A stretch of 64,000 nt of DNA. Source: Melioribacteraceae bacterium. Its GTDB lineage: Bacteria > Bacteroidota > Ignavibacteria > Ignavibacteriales > Melioribacteraceae. Below, piece by piece: positions 34,486 through 43,063 of this stretch (positions within the stretch are counted from its first letter, which is position 1; every line of letters begins with the position of its first letter). The notes beneath the pieces were generated by a model. That model had not been told where the DNA came from and did not search any database. It worked only from the letters and a program-made list of their open reading frames with translations. Both the position numbers and the translations under genes were made by a program. The stretch covers positions 3,381,511 to 3,445,510 of the forward strand of contig CP129490.1 of the NCBI GenBank assembly GCA_030584085.1. The letters run 5' to 3'.

Positions 34486-34765
34486 TAAAATTTGATTATC
34501 GTTAATAGTCAGAAATCAAAATATTTCTATTTCTCATTACAATCAAGTTTAAAGGAAACAACAGCTTAATAATCTAATTTCATCGTTAAATTGGATGTCG
34601 AATCGATAAATAGAAAAGTATATAAAATTAATCACTTGTATCATTAAAATATTTTTACTTTTTTGATAGACACATTTTAAAAAAGAAAACAGCTTTCTTC
34701 TTTACGAAATTCATCGCTTCGAAAAGTTAATCCTTTCGACTTCGTAATTTTAGCTGCCGGAGAAT

Positions 34766-35893
34766 ATGAGTATATCAATAAAAGAAGTAACAACGGATAA
34801 AGATTTAAAACGCTTTGTAGATTTTCAATACAAGTTATATAAGAACGATAAGTATTGGGTGCCGCCACTTAAGAAGGAAGAGCTTTTTTCTCTACGATTT
34901 GATAAAAATCCCGCCTTTGATTTTTGCGAAACAAAATATTGGCTTGCGTACAAAAACGACGAACTTGTAGGAAGAATTGCCGGAATCATTAATCACAAGT
35001 TCAATGAAAAGTTCAACAAAAAAATTATGCGTTTCGGGTGGATTGATTTTATCGACGATGAAGAAGTTTGTTCTTCACTTTTAACCGCTATTGAAAATTG
35101 GGCTAAAGAAAAAGGAATGCATGAAGTCCATGGTCCGCTTGGCTTTACGGATATGGACGGCGAAGGAACACTAATTGAAGGTTTCGAAGAAGTAAGTACA
35201 CTCGGTGCGATTTATAATTATCCATATTATCCCAAGTTGATAGAAAGAAAAGGTTATACAAAAGATATTGATTGGATTGAATACCAAGTTAAAATGACTT
35301 CCGAACCTGTACCGGAAAAGATCAGTCGAATCAGCGACATTGCATTAAAAAGAAACAAACTCCGCGTGCTTCGTGTGAACAAGCCAAAAGAACTTTTGCC
35401 TTACGCTAGAGAAATGTTTTATTTGATTAATTCTTCTTACAAAGATCTTTACGGTTTTGTTGAACTTTCCGACAAGCAAATTGACATGTATGTAAAACAG
35501 TATTTCGGTTTTATTAAACCGGAATACTTGCCTGTAGTTCTGAATGAAAAAAATGAAATGGTTGCATTCGGAATTACGATGCCATCACTTTCAAAAGCAT
35601 TTCAAAAAGCAAAGGGAAAACTCTTTCCATTTGGTTTTATTTATATTCTTAAAGCGATGAAAAACAATCCGGGGTTGGATTTGTACTTAACCGCTGTTCG
35701 TCCCGATATGCAGGATAAAGGTGTGAACGCAATTTTAATGAATGAAATAAACAAGCTGATCATTAAAAATAATATTCGAATTGTAGAAACAAATAGAGAA
35801 CTTGAAGACAACTCCAAAGTTCAAGCACAATGGAGATTCTTCGAACATCGTCAGCATAAAAGAAGACGATGTTATAAAAAGAATATCTTATGA
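34766..35893 (+). CDS. GNAT-like acyltransferase family protein
   Basis: 375 residues. Two lobes, each reminiscent of a GNAT fold: N-terminal FVDFQYKLYKNDKYWVPPL, YWLAYKNDELVGRIAGIINHKFNE and FGWIDFIDDEEVCSSLLTAIENWAKEKGMHEVHGPLGFTDMDGEG (residues 1-140); C-terminal VRPDMQDKGVNAILMNEINKLIIKNNIRIVETNRELEDNSKVQAQWRFFEHRQHKRRRCYKK. This is a widespread but uncharacterised bacterial family usually annotated as GNAT N-acetyltransferase. Substrate unknown. It converges with the cytosine deaminase gene, with a small hairpin between them (35894-35914). Confidence 0.7.
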   Translation: MSISIKEVTTDKDLKRFVDFQYKLYKNDKYWVPPLKKEELFSLRFDKNPAFDFCETKYWLAYKNDELVGRIAGIINHKFNEKFNKKIMRFGWIDFIDDEEVCSSLLTAIENWAKEKGMHEVHGPLGFTDMDGEGTLIEGFEEVSTLGAIYNYPYYPKLIERKGYTKDIDWIEYQVKMTSEPVPEKISRISDIALKRNKLRVLRVNKPKELLPYAREMFYLINSSYKDLYGFVELSDKQIDMYVKQYFGFIKPEYLPVVLNEKNEMVAFGITMPSLSKAFQKAKGKLFPFGFIYILKAMKNNPGLDLYLTAVRPDMQDKGVNAILMNEINKLIIKNNIRIVETNRELEDNSKVQAQWRFFEHRQHKRRRCYKKNIL

Positions 35894-35926
35894 TTTGATT
35901 AATTGATCATCAAAAACAAATCTGTT

Positions 35927-36367
35927 TCACTCGCCAATATCTTCATTCCACAATTCAGGATTTTCCTTTATGAATTTTTCCATTAAGGAAATACAATCAG
36001 GATCGTTTACAACTTCAACGTCAACACCGCATGAACGGACATAGTCTTCCGGTCCTTTAAAAGTTTTATTCTCACCAACCACTATCTTTGGAATTTTGTA
36101 TAACAATGCTGTGCCGCTGCACATATCGCATGGTGATAATGTTGAATATAAAACGGCTCTTTGATAATCTTTTGCTTTTAATCTTCCGGCGTTTTCAAAA
36201 CAATCCATTTCCGCATGAAGGATTGCACTTCCCTTTTGAACTCTTTGATTGTGTCCCCTACCGACTATTTTTCCATCAATTACCAAAACCGAACCGATCG
36301 GAATACCGCCTTCTTCATAACCTTTCTTTGCCTCATTTAGAGCTTCTTGCAAAAATTTGTCCTTCAT
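35927..36367 (-). CDS. cytosine deaminase of the yeast FCY1 type
   Basis: 146 residues. Cytidine-deaminase-fold zinc site: HAE (His51, Glu53) and PCDMC (Cys80, Cys83). Beyond the motif, GGIPIGS, GRGHNQRVQKGSAILHAE, TLSPCDMCSG, VVGENKTFKGPEDY and the C-terminus ELWNEDIGE run closely parallel to Saccharomyces cytosine deaminase Fcy1 (GHNMRFQKGSATLHGE, TLSPCDMCTG, WFEDIGE), which is unlike the amidohydrolase-type bacterial CodA. It should convert cytosine to uracil for pyrimidine salvage; related nucleoside deaminases remain possible. Single gene between convergent and divergent neighbours. Confidence 0.82.
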   Translation of the reverse strand: MKDKFLQEALNEAKKGYEEGGIPIGSVLVIDGKIVGRGHNQRVQKGSAILHAEMDCFENAGRLKAKDYQRAVLYSTLSPCDMCSGTALLYKIPKIVVGENKTFKGPEDYVRSCGVDVEVVNDPDCISLMEKFIKENPELWNEDIGE

Positions 36368-36539
36368 CTTTTACCTCAGAATTGTTTCGAATAATTATAA
36401 AATTTCCTTTTCTGAAATTACACAACAGAAAACCCATTTTCTTTCTCAAAAATAACATTTAGAATCAAATCAGTTTCCCTTTCTAAAGAGAAACTTAATT
36501 TTTATATTGATTGCAATTAACAATAACTTATTTGGAAAT

Positions 36540-37136
36540 GTGAAAACACTTATCCCAAAATCCGAAGCAAGGAAACTTGTAGTACAAAGACGAACTGAAT
36601 TAACTTCGGTTGATATCTCACAAAAAACAGAAAGAATAATTCAGCGTCTTTCTACATTAGATGAATTCGTTCATGCTCAAACAGTTCATTGCTATATTGC
36701 CAGCAGACCGGGCGAAGTTGATACAAAAAAATTAATCAACTACATGGAAGGCTGGGGTAAAGTTATTGTTATCCCTAAACTCAACAAGAGAACCAAGACA
36801 TTCAACCGGTTTAATTTTATGGGTTGGGAATATTTGGTAAAGAACAACGAAGGTTATCTTGAACCTCACGTCGGAATTGATGAAGATATGAGTGATATCG
36901 ATTTAGTAATTGTTCCTGCACTTGCAATTTCGGTTTCGGGTCAACGTGTTGGTTACGGAGGCGGTTATTATGATAAACTTCTCAAGAAAACATTTGCACC
37001 AAAAATTGTTCTCGCATATGAATTTCAAATATTCGATTATATTGAATCTCATTTTCATGATGCTCGTGTGGATAAAATTGTAACTGAAATCAGAACAATC
37101 AACACTAGAGAAAGTTCTAGAAAATTTGATTCTTAA
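36540..37136 (+). CDS. 5-formyltetrahydrofolate cyclo-ligase
   Basis: 198 residues from GTG at 36540; the frame extends to TTG at 36507 but MKTLIPKSEARKLVVQRR matches where the family begins. The C-terminal signature GQRVGYGGGYYDKLL (ATP-binding, about residues 145-160) is diagnostic, with CYIASRPGEVDT and VIVPALAIS upstream. The enzyme uses ATP to turn 5-formyl-THF into 5,10-methenyl-THF, recovering a folate form that inhibits other enzymes. No ATG is available in frame. Followed after 18 bp by the PspC gene. Confidence 0.88.
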   Translation: MKTLIPKSEARKLVVQRRTELTSVDISQKTERIIQRLSTLDEFVHAQTVHCYIASRPGEVDTKKLINYMEGWGKVIVIPKLNKRTKTFNRFNFMGWEYLVKNNEGYLEPHVGIDEDMSDIDLVIVPALAISVSGQRVGYGGGYYDKLLKKTFAPKIVLAYEFQIFDYIESHFHDARVDKIVTEIRTINTRESSRKFDS

Positions 37137-37154
37137 TTCTCATCTTATTCTTTA

Positions 37155-37844
37155 ATGAATGAACAAGAAAAGAAAATAGAAAACGAAGAAAATGATAATC
37201 AATATTCCGATCAACAATTAATCCCTTCACAAAAAAGACTTTATCGCTCACCATATAACTTTGTGCTTCTCGGTATCTCCGGTGGTATCGCTGAGTATAT
37301 GAACATCCATCCTCTTTTAGTGAGATTCATTTTTATTTTAACCGCCATTCTTGGTGGTTGGGGAATTATTGCTTATATCATTTGTGCATTTTTAATTCCC
37401 AAACATCCAACACAAAAAGGTAAGAGTAGTTTTCAGAATGTAAGTTCAACAAAATTACTTGGATTTATCTTTATAGGTATCGGCGTTTATTTCTGGCTTC
37501 CGGCAATCGGAATTTTTCGTTTAATTGAATCAATAGATTTAAAACAGAATATTCTCGTTGCTTTGATTTTGGTTTTTCTAGGAATATTCGTCTTGGTAAA
37601 GGGAAAACACATTCCTAAAAAAGAACCAGAACAAAAAGAAAAAAATTTTGTCAGATCAATTAATAAAAGAAGATTGTTGGGTGTGTGTTCAGGTTTGGCA
37701 AGTTATCTAAAAGTCGATGTAACATTGATCAGAATAATTTGCATGTTGCTAACATTTTTTACATTAGGATTAGTTTTATTGTTCTATTTATTTATTGGTT
37801 ATTTTATCCCAAGAGAAGAAACCGAGGTATTAGCTAATGAATAA
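37155..37844 (+). CDS. tandem PspC-domain membrane protein
   Basis: 229 residues with two PspC domains: about 27-90 (KRLYRSPYNFVLLGISGGIAEYMNIHPLLVRFIFIL) and about 170-225 (KRRLLGVCSGLASYLKVDVTLIRIICML), separated by two extra membrane segments and a charged loop. PspC proteins sit in the inner membrane and take part in phage-shock/envelope-stress signalling in enterobacteria; single-gene versions elsewhere are less understood. The next gene overlaps by 8 bp and also encodes a membrane protein, so both may be an envelope-stress pair. Confidence 0.88.
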   Translation: MNEQEKKIENEENDNQYSDQQLIPSQKRLYRSPYNFVLLGISGGIAEYMNIHPLLVRFIFILTAILGGWGIIAYIICAFLIPKHPTQKGKSSFQNVSSTKLLGFIFIGIGVYFWLPAIGIFRLIESIDLKQNILVALILVFLGIFVLVKGKHIPKKEPEQKEKNFVRSINKRRLLGVCSGLASYLKVDVTLIRIICMLLTFFTLGLVLLFYLFIGYFIPREETEVLANE

Positions 37845-38382
37845 TTATTTAGCAATTGGTTCAACTTTATTTTTTGCGGGAATTTTTATCTTCTTGAACT
37901 TTGTCGGTTTGACAAACACATCTTTCTTAAAAGGTTTTGCATTCCTATTTATGTTTTATGGGTTAATAACAATAATCACTTTATTTAAATCCGGTAATAG
38001 AGGCAAACTGTTTTTTGCTACTGTGTTTTTAAATATTGGAATAATATTGTATGTAATAGAAAATTATGAGATTCTGAATTACTACAATATAATTTTACCG
38101 AGTATATTATTTGTAATAGGTGCCGGTTTATTTGTAGTGTATTTAGAAAATCTATCTGAATTCCCGATTCTTGTTTCTGCGTTATTTTTTATGGTACTTT
38201 CATTGATAGCAATACTAATGTTTGACAACAGAATTGTTCAATTCGCCCATCGAGTTACACTTATCATATTCGATTACTGGCCTCTGTTTATGATTTTGTT
38301 TGGATTGGTTTTAATTCTTTACAAACCAAAAAACTCAACGTCTAGCGGGAGTAGTGGCAGAAGCATTAACACTTCCGAATAA
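37837..38382 (+). CDS. small multispan membrane protein (LiaF/DUF5668-like)
   Basis: 181 residues with five to six membrane segments. The repeated pattern of short helices ending in FDYWPLFMILFGLVLILYK near the C-terminus resembles the DUF5668/LiaF-type membrane domain that often accompanies PspC proteins. Overlaps the PspC gene by 8 bp (translational coupling) and runs 48 bp into the 3' end of the convergent anti-sigma gene. Function unknown; envelope stress is inferred from the neighbour. Confidence 0.7.
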   Translation: MNNYLAIGSTLFFAGIFIFLNFVGLTNTSFLKGFAFLFMFYGLITIITLFKSGNRGKLFFATVFLNIGIILYVIENYEILNYYNIILPSILFVIGAGLFVVYLENLSEFPILVSALFFMVLSLIAILMFDNRIVQFAHRVTLIIFDYWPLFMILFGLVLILYKPKNSTSSGSSGRSINTSE

Positions 38383-39420
38383 TACTGCAGGACCTTGCGG
38401 TAATTCCGATCCGGTCAAAGGTTCTATAGTAACTCTTACAAGTTCAACTTGATTTTTCGGTAAATACGGAATGTCTTTAATAGGGATATATTTCTGCGCC
38501 CGGCTTGGCACATAACTTCCGACTGAGTATGATCTTCCGTCGCTGATTAACCAAATTTGAAATGCTTGATCTGTGCCCAATGTCGGCATTTCTGATAATT
38601 CAAGTAAACCTTCGCGATGAGTAAAAGAAAGCATCAATTTACCGTAGCCGCTTGTGTTGTTATCCACGGGAGATAATTGAATAATTTGAATGTCTTTATA
38701 ATTCATAAATTCAATCAATTCGTCAAATCTGTTAACAAGATCTCTTGTTGATTGAACTTCTTGTTGAAGTGAGTTTATTCTGCTTTCAAGAGCTGCAAAT
38801 TGTGAATCATAATCTTTTGAAGAAAATTGAAATATGATTATAGTTCCAAGCAAAATTAAGAAACTTAGACCAAGTGCAATCCATAATGCTTTAATTTTAC
38901 CGGAAGAATTATCGGTTTCAATATCTTTAAGAGATCTTGGTGGTAATTCATAAACTGATGTAGGAGGAGGTGGATTAACTCTTTTTGCACTCTCATAAAA
39001 TTCCGTACCTCTTGTCGGCGGTGATAACGGTTGTGGAGGCGGTACTTCATCAAAGCTGGTTTGTCTAGTTTCATCATTGGTGGTTGATAAATTAAGTTCA
39101 TCTTCATCTTCAGGCTCTAAACTTCTAACAACAGTTTTTGCACTTGTCTTTGTACTTTGTTTTGTAACACGAATCTTTTCTTTTATCTCATCTTGAAGAC
39201 TTATTAACTTTTTAGCAACCTTGTCTTTAATAGCGGGATTAGGTTTTTCTAATTCTAAAATCACCGGCAGTAATGAAATTACATTTTGGAGTTCACCTAG
39301 TTCACCTACCGGAAGCTCACCGCCTTCGTACATATATTCTCGGAAGGTTTTAAAATTCTTCTTATCCATACACCCGGCGGCATACGCACTAATCATTTCA
39401 TGTATTGCGTTAGCTGCCAT
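38335..39420 (-). CDS. anti-sigma factor, RskA-like
   Basis: 361 residues. An N-terminal helical part (about 1-75: IHEMISAYAAGCMDKKNFKTFREYM) stands where anti-sigma domains lie, a disordered Pro/Glu-rich linker, one membrane helix (about 182-202, KALWIALGLSFLILLGTIIIF) and a periplasmic RskA-type domain (about 245-355: MLSFTHREGLLELSEMPTLGTDQAFQIWLISDGRSYSVGSY ... VRVTIEPLTGSELPQGPAVLFG). It should hold the adjacent ECF sigma factor at the membrane until proteolysis. The ATG overlaps the sigma stop codon (TAATG), and its 3' end overlaps the convergent membrane gene by 48 bp. Confidence 0.85.
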   Translation of the reverse strand: MAANAIHEMISAYAAGCMDKKNFKTFREYMYEGGELPVGELGELQNVISLLPVILELEKPNPAIKDKVAKKLISLQDEIKEKIRVTKQSTKTSAKTVVRSLEPEDEDELNLSTTNDETRQTSFDEVPPPQPLSPPTRGTEFYESAKRVNPPPPTSVYELPPRSLKDIETDNSSGKIKALWIALGLSFLILLGTIIIFQFSSKDYDSQFAALESRINSLQQEVQSTRDLVNRFDELIEFMNYKDIQIIQLSPVDNNTSGYGKLMLSFTHREGLLELSEMPTLGTDQAFQIWLISDGRSYSVGSYVPSRAQKYIPIKDIPYLPKNQVELVRVTIEPLTGSELPQGPAVLFGSVNASATTPARR

Positions 39421-40004
39421 TATGTCTGTCCCTGTAATAAATTATCGCGCAAACTGTGCATGGCTGTTAGAATTTTTGTTCGAACCGTTTCTACCGGTAT
39501 ATTTAGTTTATCCGCAATTTCATCCAAAGTATAACCATCATAATAAGCAAGATGAATAACATACTTTTGAGCGTCGGTTAACCTAGCCAAAGCTTTTTCA
39601 ACTTTATCTTTTACTTTAAAAGCTGTTTTTGCGTCGAGCGTATCTATATCGCGAGCTAAGTAAGGAATAATATAAAGACTTTCGAATTCGTCATCGTAAA
39701 AATCTAATGTTGAAGATGAATCACGGCTTCGTCTTAAAGATTCCACTGCACGGTTTCTAGCTAGAGAAACAATCCATGTGTAAACATTGCCGGTTTCAAA
39801 ATCGAATTTTTCAATGTTCTTCCATATGATTGCAAAAATTTCAACTAGAATGGTTTCGGCGGTAAGTTCGTCGGGAGCAATTTTTTTTATCAGCGTATAA
39901 AGCAAATCGCAATAACGTTCGTATAATTCTTCTAAAGCGCGAGAATCATACTTGGCAATTCTCTGCATTAACTCTAAATCTGTCAGCTCTGCGTATTTAG
40001 TCAA
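39420..40004 (-). CDS. ECF sigma factor (SigK/RpoE-like)
   Basis: 194 residues. Sigma region 2 (about 25-95: ALEELYERYCDLLYTLI ... ENGNVYTWIVSLARNRAVESLRR-like) and region 4 (about 125-185: ALARLTDAQKYVIHLAYYDGYTLDEIADKLNIPVETVRTKILTAMHSLRDNL) are clear. It directs RNA polymerase to a stress regulon and is controlled by the RskA-like protein whose gene overlaps its stop codon. The only upstream start is TTG at 40004; an internal Met at codon 13 is too late for region 2. The regulon cannot be read from this window. Confidence 0.88.
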   Translation of the reverse strand: MTKYAELTDLELMQRIAKYDSRALEELYERYCDLLYTLIKKIAPDELTAETILVEIFAIIWKNIEKFDFETGNVYTWIVSLARNRAVESLRRSRDSSSTLDFYDDEFESLYIIPYLARDIDTLDAKTAFKVKDKVEKALARLTDAQKYVIHLAYYDGYTLDEIADKLNIPVETVRTKILTAMHSLRDNLLQGQT

Positions 40005-40351
40005 AGATGCGCCGTTAATTGATTGGAGAACAGTTCAAAAGTAAGACTAAGTCATTAAAAAAGCAATAGTTACATCAGTTATTAAAAGTAATGTCTAAAA
40101 GGATGTATATTAACTCAATAATAGAGTTAGCTGGTCTATTATTCCAATTTGTTGTTTTTTTTTATTTTCCATGATGTTAAACATTATAAAAAAAAATGAA
40201 TTTGTTGAACAAAAAAAATTATTCAACGTATTTATTTATTGTATATCTAAAAGTATTTACTCACATGTGAATAATGCAGGTATTTACAAATATTCGTCTT
40301 ATGAACCTTTTTCTTATATTTGACCTCTCAATAAAAACAGGATTTACTTGA
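40005..40351. other. AT-rich gap between divergent sigma and alaS genes
   Basis: About 350 bp without a coding frame of note. It contains long A and T tracts and the alaS-side promoter-like box at 40315-40322. Divergent promoters for the sigma/anti-sigma pair and alaS are expected here. No terminator or RNA structure stands out. Confidence 0.6.
40315..40322 (+). promoter_or_regulatory. Bacteroidota-like -7 box before alaS
   Basis: TATATTTG fits TAnnTTTG, 29 nt before the ATG, a suitable distance for a short leader. A matching -33 TTG at the expected spacing is not evident. The same octamer recurs before glyS. Confidence 0.4.
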
Positions 40352-42934
40352 ATGACTTCGAAGGAAATTAGACAATCATTTTTAGATTTCTTCAAAGAAA
40401 AAGAACATAGAATTGTTGACAGCGCACCCGTAGTTCCGCATGGCGACCCGACTTTATTATTTACAAATGCCGGAATGAATCAATTTAAAGATGTGTTTCT
40501 TGGAACCGGTTCTCGAGAATATAAACGTGCGGCCGATACTCAAAAGTGTATTCGAGTAAGCGGTAAACATAATGATTTAGAAGAGGTAGGTTACGATACT
40601 TATCATCATACATTTTTTGAAATGTTGGGAAATTGGTCGTTTGGCGATTACTACAAAGAAGAAGCAATCATTTGGGCTTGGGAGTTATTGACCGATGTTT
40701 GGAAACTTCCAAAAGAAAGATTATGGGCAACCGTTTACAGAACCGATGACGAAGCTGATAAAATTTGGAAGACTAAAACTGATATTAATCCAGATCATGT
40801 TTTACGGTTTGATGAAAAAGATAATTTCTGGGAGATGGGAGATACAGGTCCTTGCGGTCCATGTTCCGAAATTCATATAAATGTTAGTGATGACTATGAT
40901 AATCCCAAATGGGTAAATGCCGGTGATCCGAAATGTATTGAAATTTGGAATCTCGTTTTTATTCAAAACAATCGTGACGAAAACGGAAAACTTCATGATC
41001 TTCCCGCTAAGCATGTTGATACCGGAATGGGATTTGAACGCGTTTGCGCGGTTCTTCAAAAGAAATCCTCAAATTATGATACCGATGTTTTTACGCCAAT
41101 AATTGATGCCATCGCAAAACTTTCAAAAGTAGAGTACAAAAACGAAAAAGATCAAATCGCAATGCGTGTAATCGCTGACCATGTCCGCACATTAACATTT
41201 GCGATCGCCGATGGCGCAACTCCCGGTAACGAAGGAAGAGGTTATGTGCTTCGCAGAATTTTAAGACGCGCTGCACGTTACGGAAGAAATATAAATCTGA
41301 AAGAACCATTTATTTATAAACTTGTTGATACTGTCGTTAATAACATGGGTTACTATTTCACAGAACTCAAAGATCAAAAAGCAAATGTGAAAAAGATAAT
41401 TAAGGCAGAAGAAGAAAGTTTTAACAAGACTCTAGATAGAGGAATTGAACTTTTTGATGAGATCAGTAAAAAGACAAACGTCAATAGTGAAAAGTTAATT
41501 AGCGGTGATGATGCATTTAAACTTTATGATACATTCGGCTTCCCACTTGATCTTACAATGGTAATGGCACGTGAAAAAGGATTTAGTGTTGATGAAAAAC
41601 GATTTAACGAATTAATGAACCAACAAAAAGATCGAGCAAGAAAATCAACAAAAGATAAGCAGGGCACACACAAAGTTGAAATCAATGATTTAAACCAATT
41701 CGAATTAACCGAAAACAAACCCACACAATTTACCGGTTATGACGAATTGATCTCGGAAGCAGAAATTCTTGGAATAAATAATCAAAATGGTGATACGCTT
41801 GTTATTCTTGATAAATCACCGTTTTATGTTGAAGCGGGCGGACAAATAGACGACGAAGGATATTTGGAAATAGACGATAAAAAATTGCCCGTTGTTGGTT
41901 TATCAAAACTCGAGGGAAAAATTATTCATGTAATAGAAAAAGAAAATAATGTTGAACTTAAACCCGGACAAAAAGTTAAAGCAGTGGTTGACTCTTCGCG
42001 CCGTTGGGATATCATGCGTAATCACTCAGCGACTCACTTTTTACACCGAGCCCTTCGTGAAGTATTAGGTAATCATGTTCAACAATCCGGTTCATATGTT
42101 GGTCCGGATCGATTACGATTTGACTTCACTCATTTTGAAAAAGTAAACCTGGAAGAATTGGAAAGGATTGAGAACATTGTTAACGAAAAACTTCTTCAAA
42201 ATATTCCGATGACACATCACAAAGACACTCCCTTCGAACAAGCAAAAAAAATGGGAGCCTTAATGTTCTTTGGTGATAAATACGGAGATAAAGTTAACGT
42301 TGTTCAATTCGGTGATTACACGATGGAATTCTGCGGAGGAACTCACGTTAAAAATTCATCACAAATTGGTTTATTTAAAATCGTTAGTGAATCTTCAATT
42401 GCTAGTGGTGTAAGAAGGATTGAAGCGGTTACGGGTCACGGCGTTGAAGAATTTATTAAAAAGCAAGAAGACAGAATACAGAAGTCAGAAGTCAGAATAA
42501 ATGAATTGATTGAAGAAAAAAAGAAACTTGAGAAAGAAATTGCAAAACTTCAACTTGAAGAAAAACTTGGCGGTATAGACGATATCATTTCTAATCCAGA
42601 AGATATAAACGGTATAAAACTCTTCAAAGGAAAGGTAGAAGTAACCGGAATCGATGAACTAAAATCGATGGGCGATGAATTACGAAATAAAATGAAATCC
42701 GGCGTTGGATTTTTAATTTCACAAGTTGAAGATAAAGTACAAATGGTTTGTGTTGTTACTGATGATTTAGTAAAAGACAAAAAAATTGCAGCGGGAAAAA
42801 TTGTCGGAGAAACCGCAAAAGTTGTCGGAGGTGGTGGAGGCGGAAGGCCACATATGGCAACAGCCGGCGGTAAAGATATTGATAAAATTGATGATGCTCT
42901 TGCTAAATTAAATGAAATTGTAGCTAGTCTATAA
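40352..42934 (+). CDS. alaS: alanyl-tRNA synthetase
   Basis: 860 residues, normal length. Class II catalytic core at the N-terminus (SAPVVPHGDPTLLFTNAGMNQFKDVFLG, GNWSFGDYYKEEAI, GDTGPCGPCSEIHI), the editing domain with HSATHFLHRALREVLGNHVQQSGS (zinc HxxxH) and FCGGTHVKNSSQIG, and the C-Ala dimerisation tail with coiled coil and GGGGGGRPHMATAGG. Charges tRNA-Ala with alanine and clears mischarged Ser/Gly through the editing site. The 130-bp gap to glyS contains a hairpin (42943-42986). Confidence 0.95.
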   Translation: MTSKEIRQSFLDFFKEKEHRIVDSAPVVPHGDPTLLFTNAGMNQFKDVFLGTGSREYKRAADTQKCIRVSGKHNDLEEVGYDTYHHTFFEMLGNWSFGDYYKEEAIIWAWELLTDVWKLPKERLWATVYRTDDEADKIWKTKTDINPDHVLRFDEKDNFWEMGDTGPCGPCSEIHINVSDDYDNPKWVNAGDPKCIEIWNLVFIQNNRDENGKLHDLPAKHVDTGMGFERVCAVLQKKSSNYDTDVFTPIIDAIAKLSKVEYKNEKDQIAMRVIADHVRTLTFAIADGATPGNEGRGYVLRRILRRAARYGRNINLKEPFIYKLVDTVVNNMGYYFTELKDQKANVKKIIKAEEESFNKTLDRGIELFDEISKKTNVNSEKLISGDDAFKLYDTFGFPLDLTMVMAREKGFSVDEKRFNELMNQQKDRARKSTKDKQGTHKVEINDLNQFELTENKPTQFTGYDELISEAEILGINNQNGDTLVILDKSPFYVEAGGQIDDEGYLEIDDKKLPVVGLSKLEGKIIHVIEKENNVELKPGQKVKAVVDSSRRWDIMRNHSATHFLHRALREVLGNHVQQSGSYVGPDRLRFDFTHFEKVNLEELERIENIVNEKLLQNIPMTHHKDTPFEQAKKMGALMFFGDKYGDKVNVVQFGDYTMEFCGGTHVKNSSQIGLFKIVSESSIASGVRRIEAVTGHGVEEFIKKQEDRIQKSEVRINELIEEKKKLEKEIAKLQLEEKLGGIDDIISNPEDINGIKLFKGKVEVTGIDELKSMGDELRNKMKSGVGFLISQVEDKVQMVCVVTDDLVKDKKIAAGKIVGETAKVVGGGGGGRPHMATAGGKDIDKIDDALAKLNEIVASL

Positions 42935-42942
42935 TGTTAATA

Positions 42943-42986
42943 GTGGGATGCTCTCTTCGAAAAGAGGGCATCTTCATCTATCCCAC
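42943..42986 (+). terminator. hairpin between alaS and glyS, weak terminator
   Basis: GATGCTCTC (42947-42955) pairs with GAGGGCATC (42964-42972) over nine positions including one G-U, and the outer GTGGG/CCCAC (42943-42947, 42982-42986) can extend or compete with it. There is no following T-run, so it is at best an attenuator or processing signal. Confidence 0.3.
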
Positions 42987-43021
42987 AAAATCCCCCGTTT
43001 CAGTATTGCGTATCAAAATTG

Positions 43022-43029
43022 TATATTTG
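43022..43029 (+). promoter_or_regulatory. Bacteroidota-like -7 box before glyS
   Basis: TATATTTG, identical to the box before alaS, 34 nt before the glyS ATG. A -33 element is not clear. Confidence 0.4.
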
Positions 43030-43063
43030 CCTTTCATTTTAATAGAATTAGGAAGATTTACTG

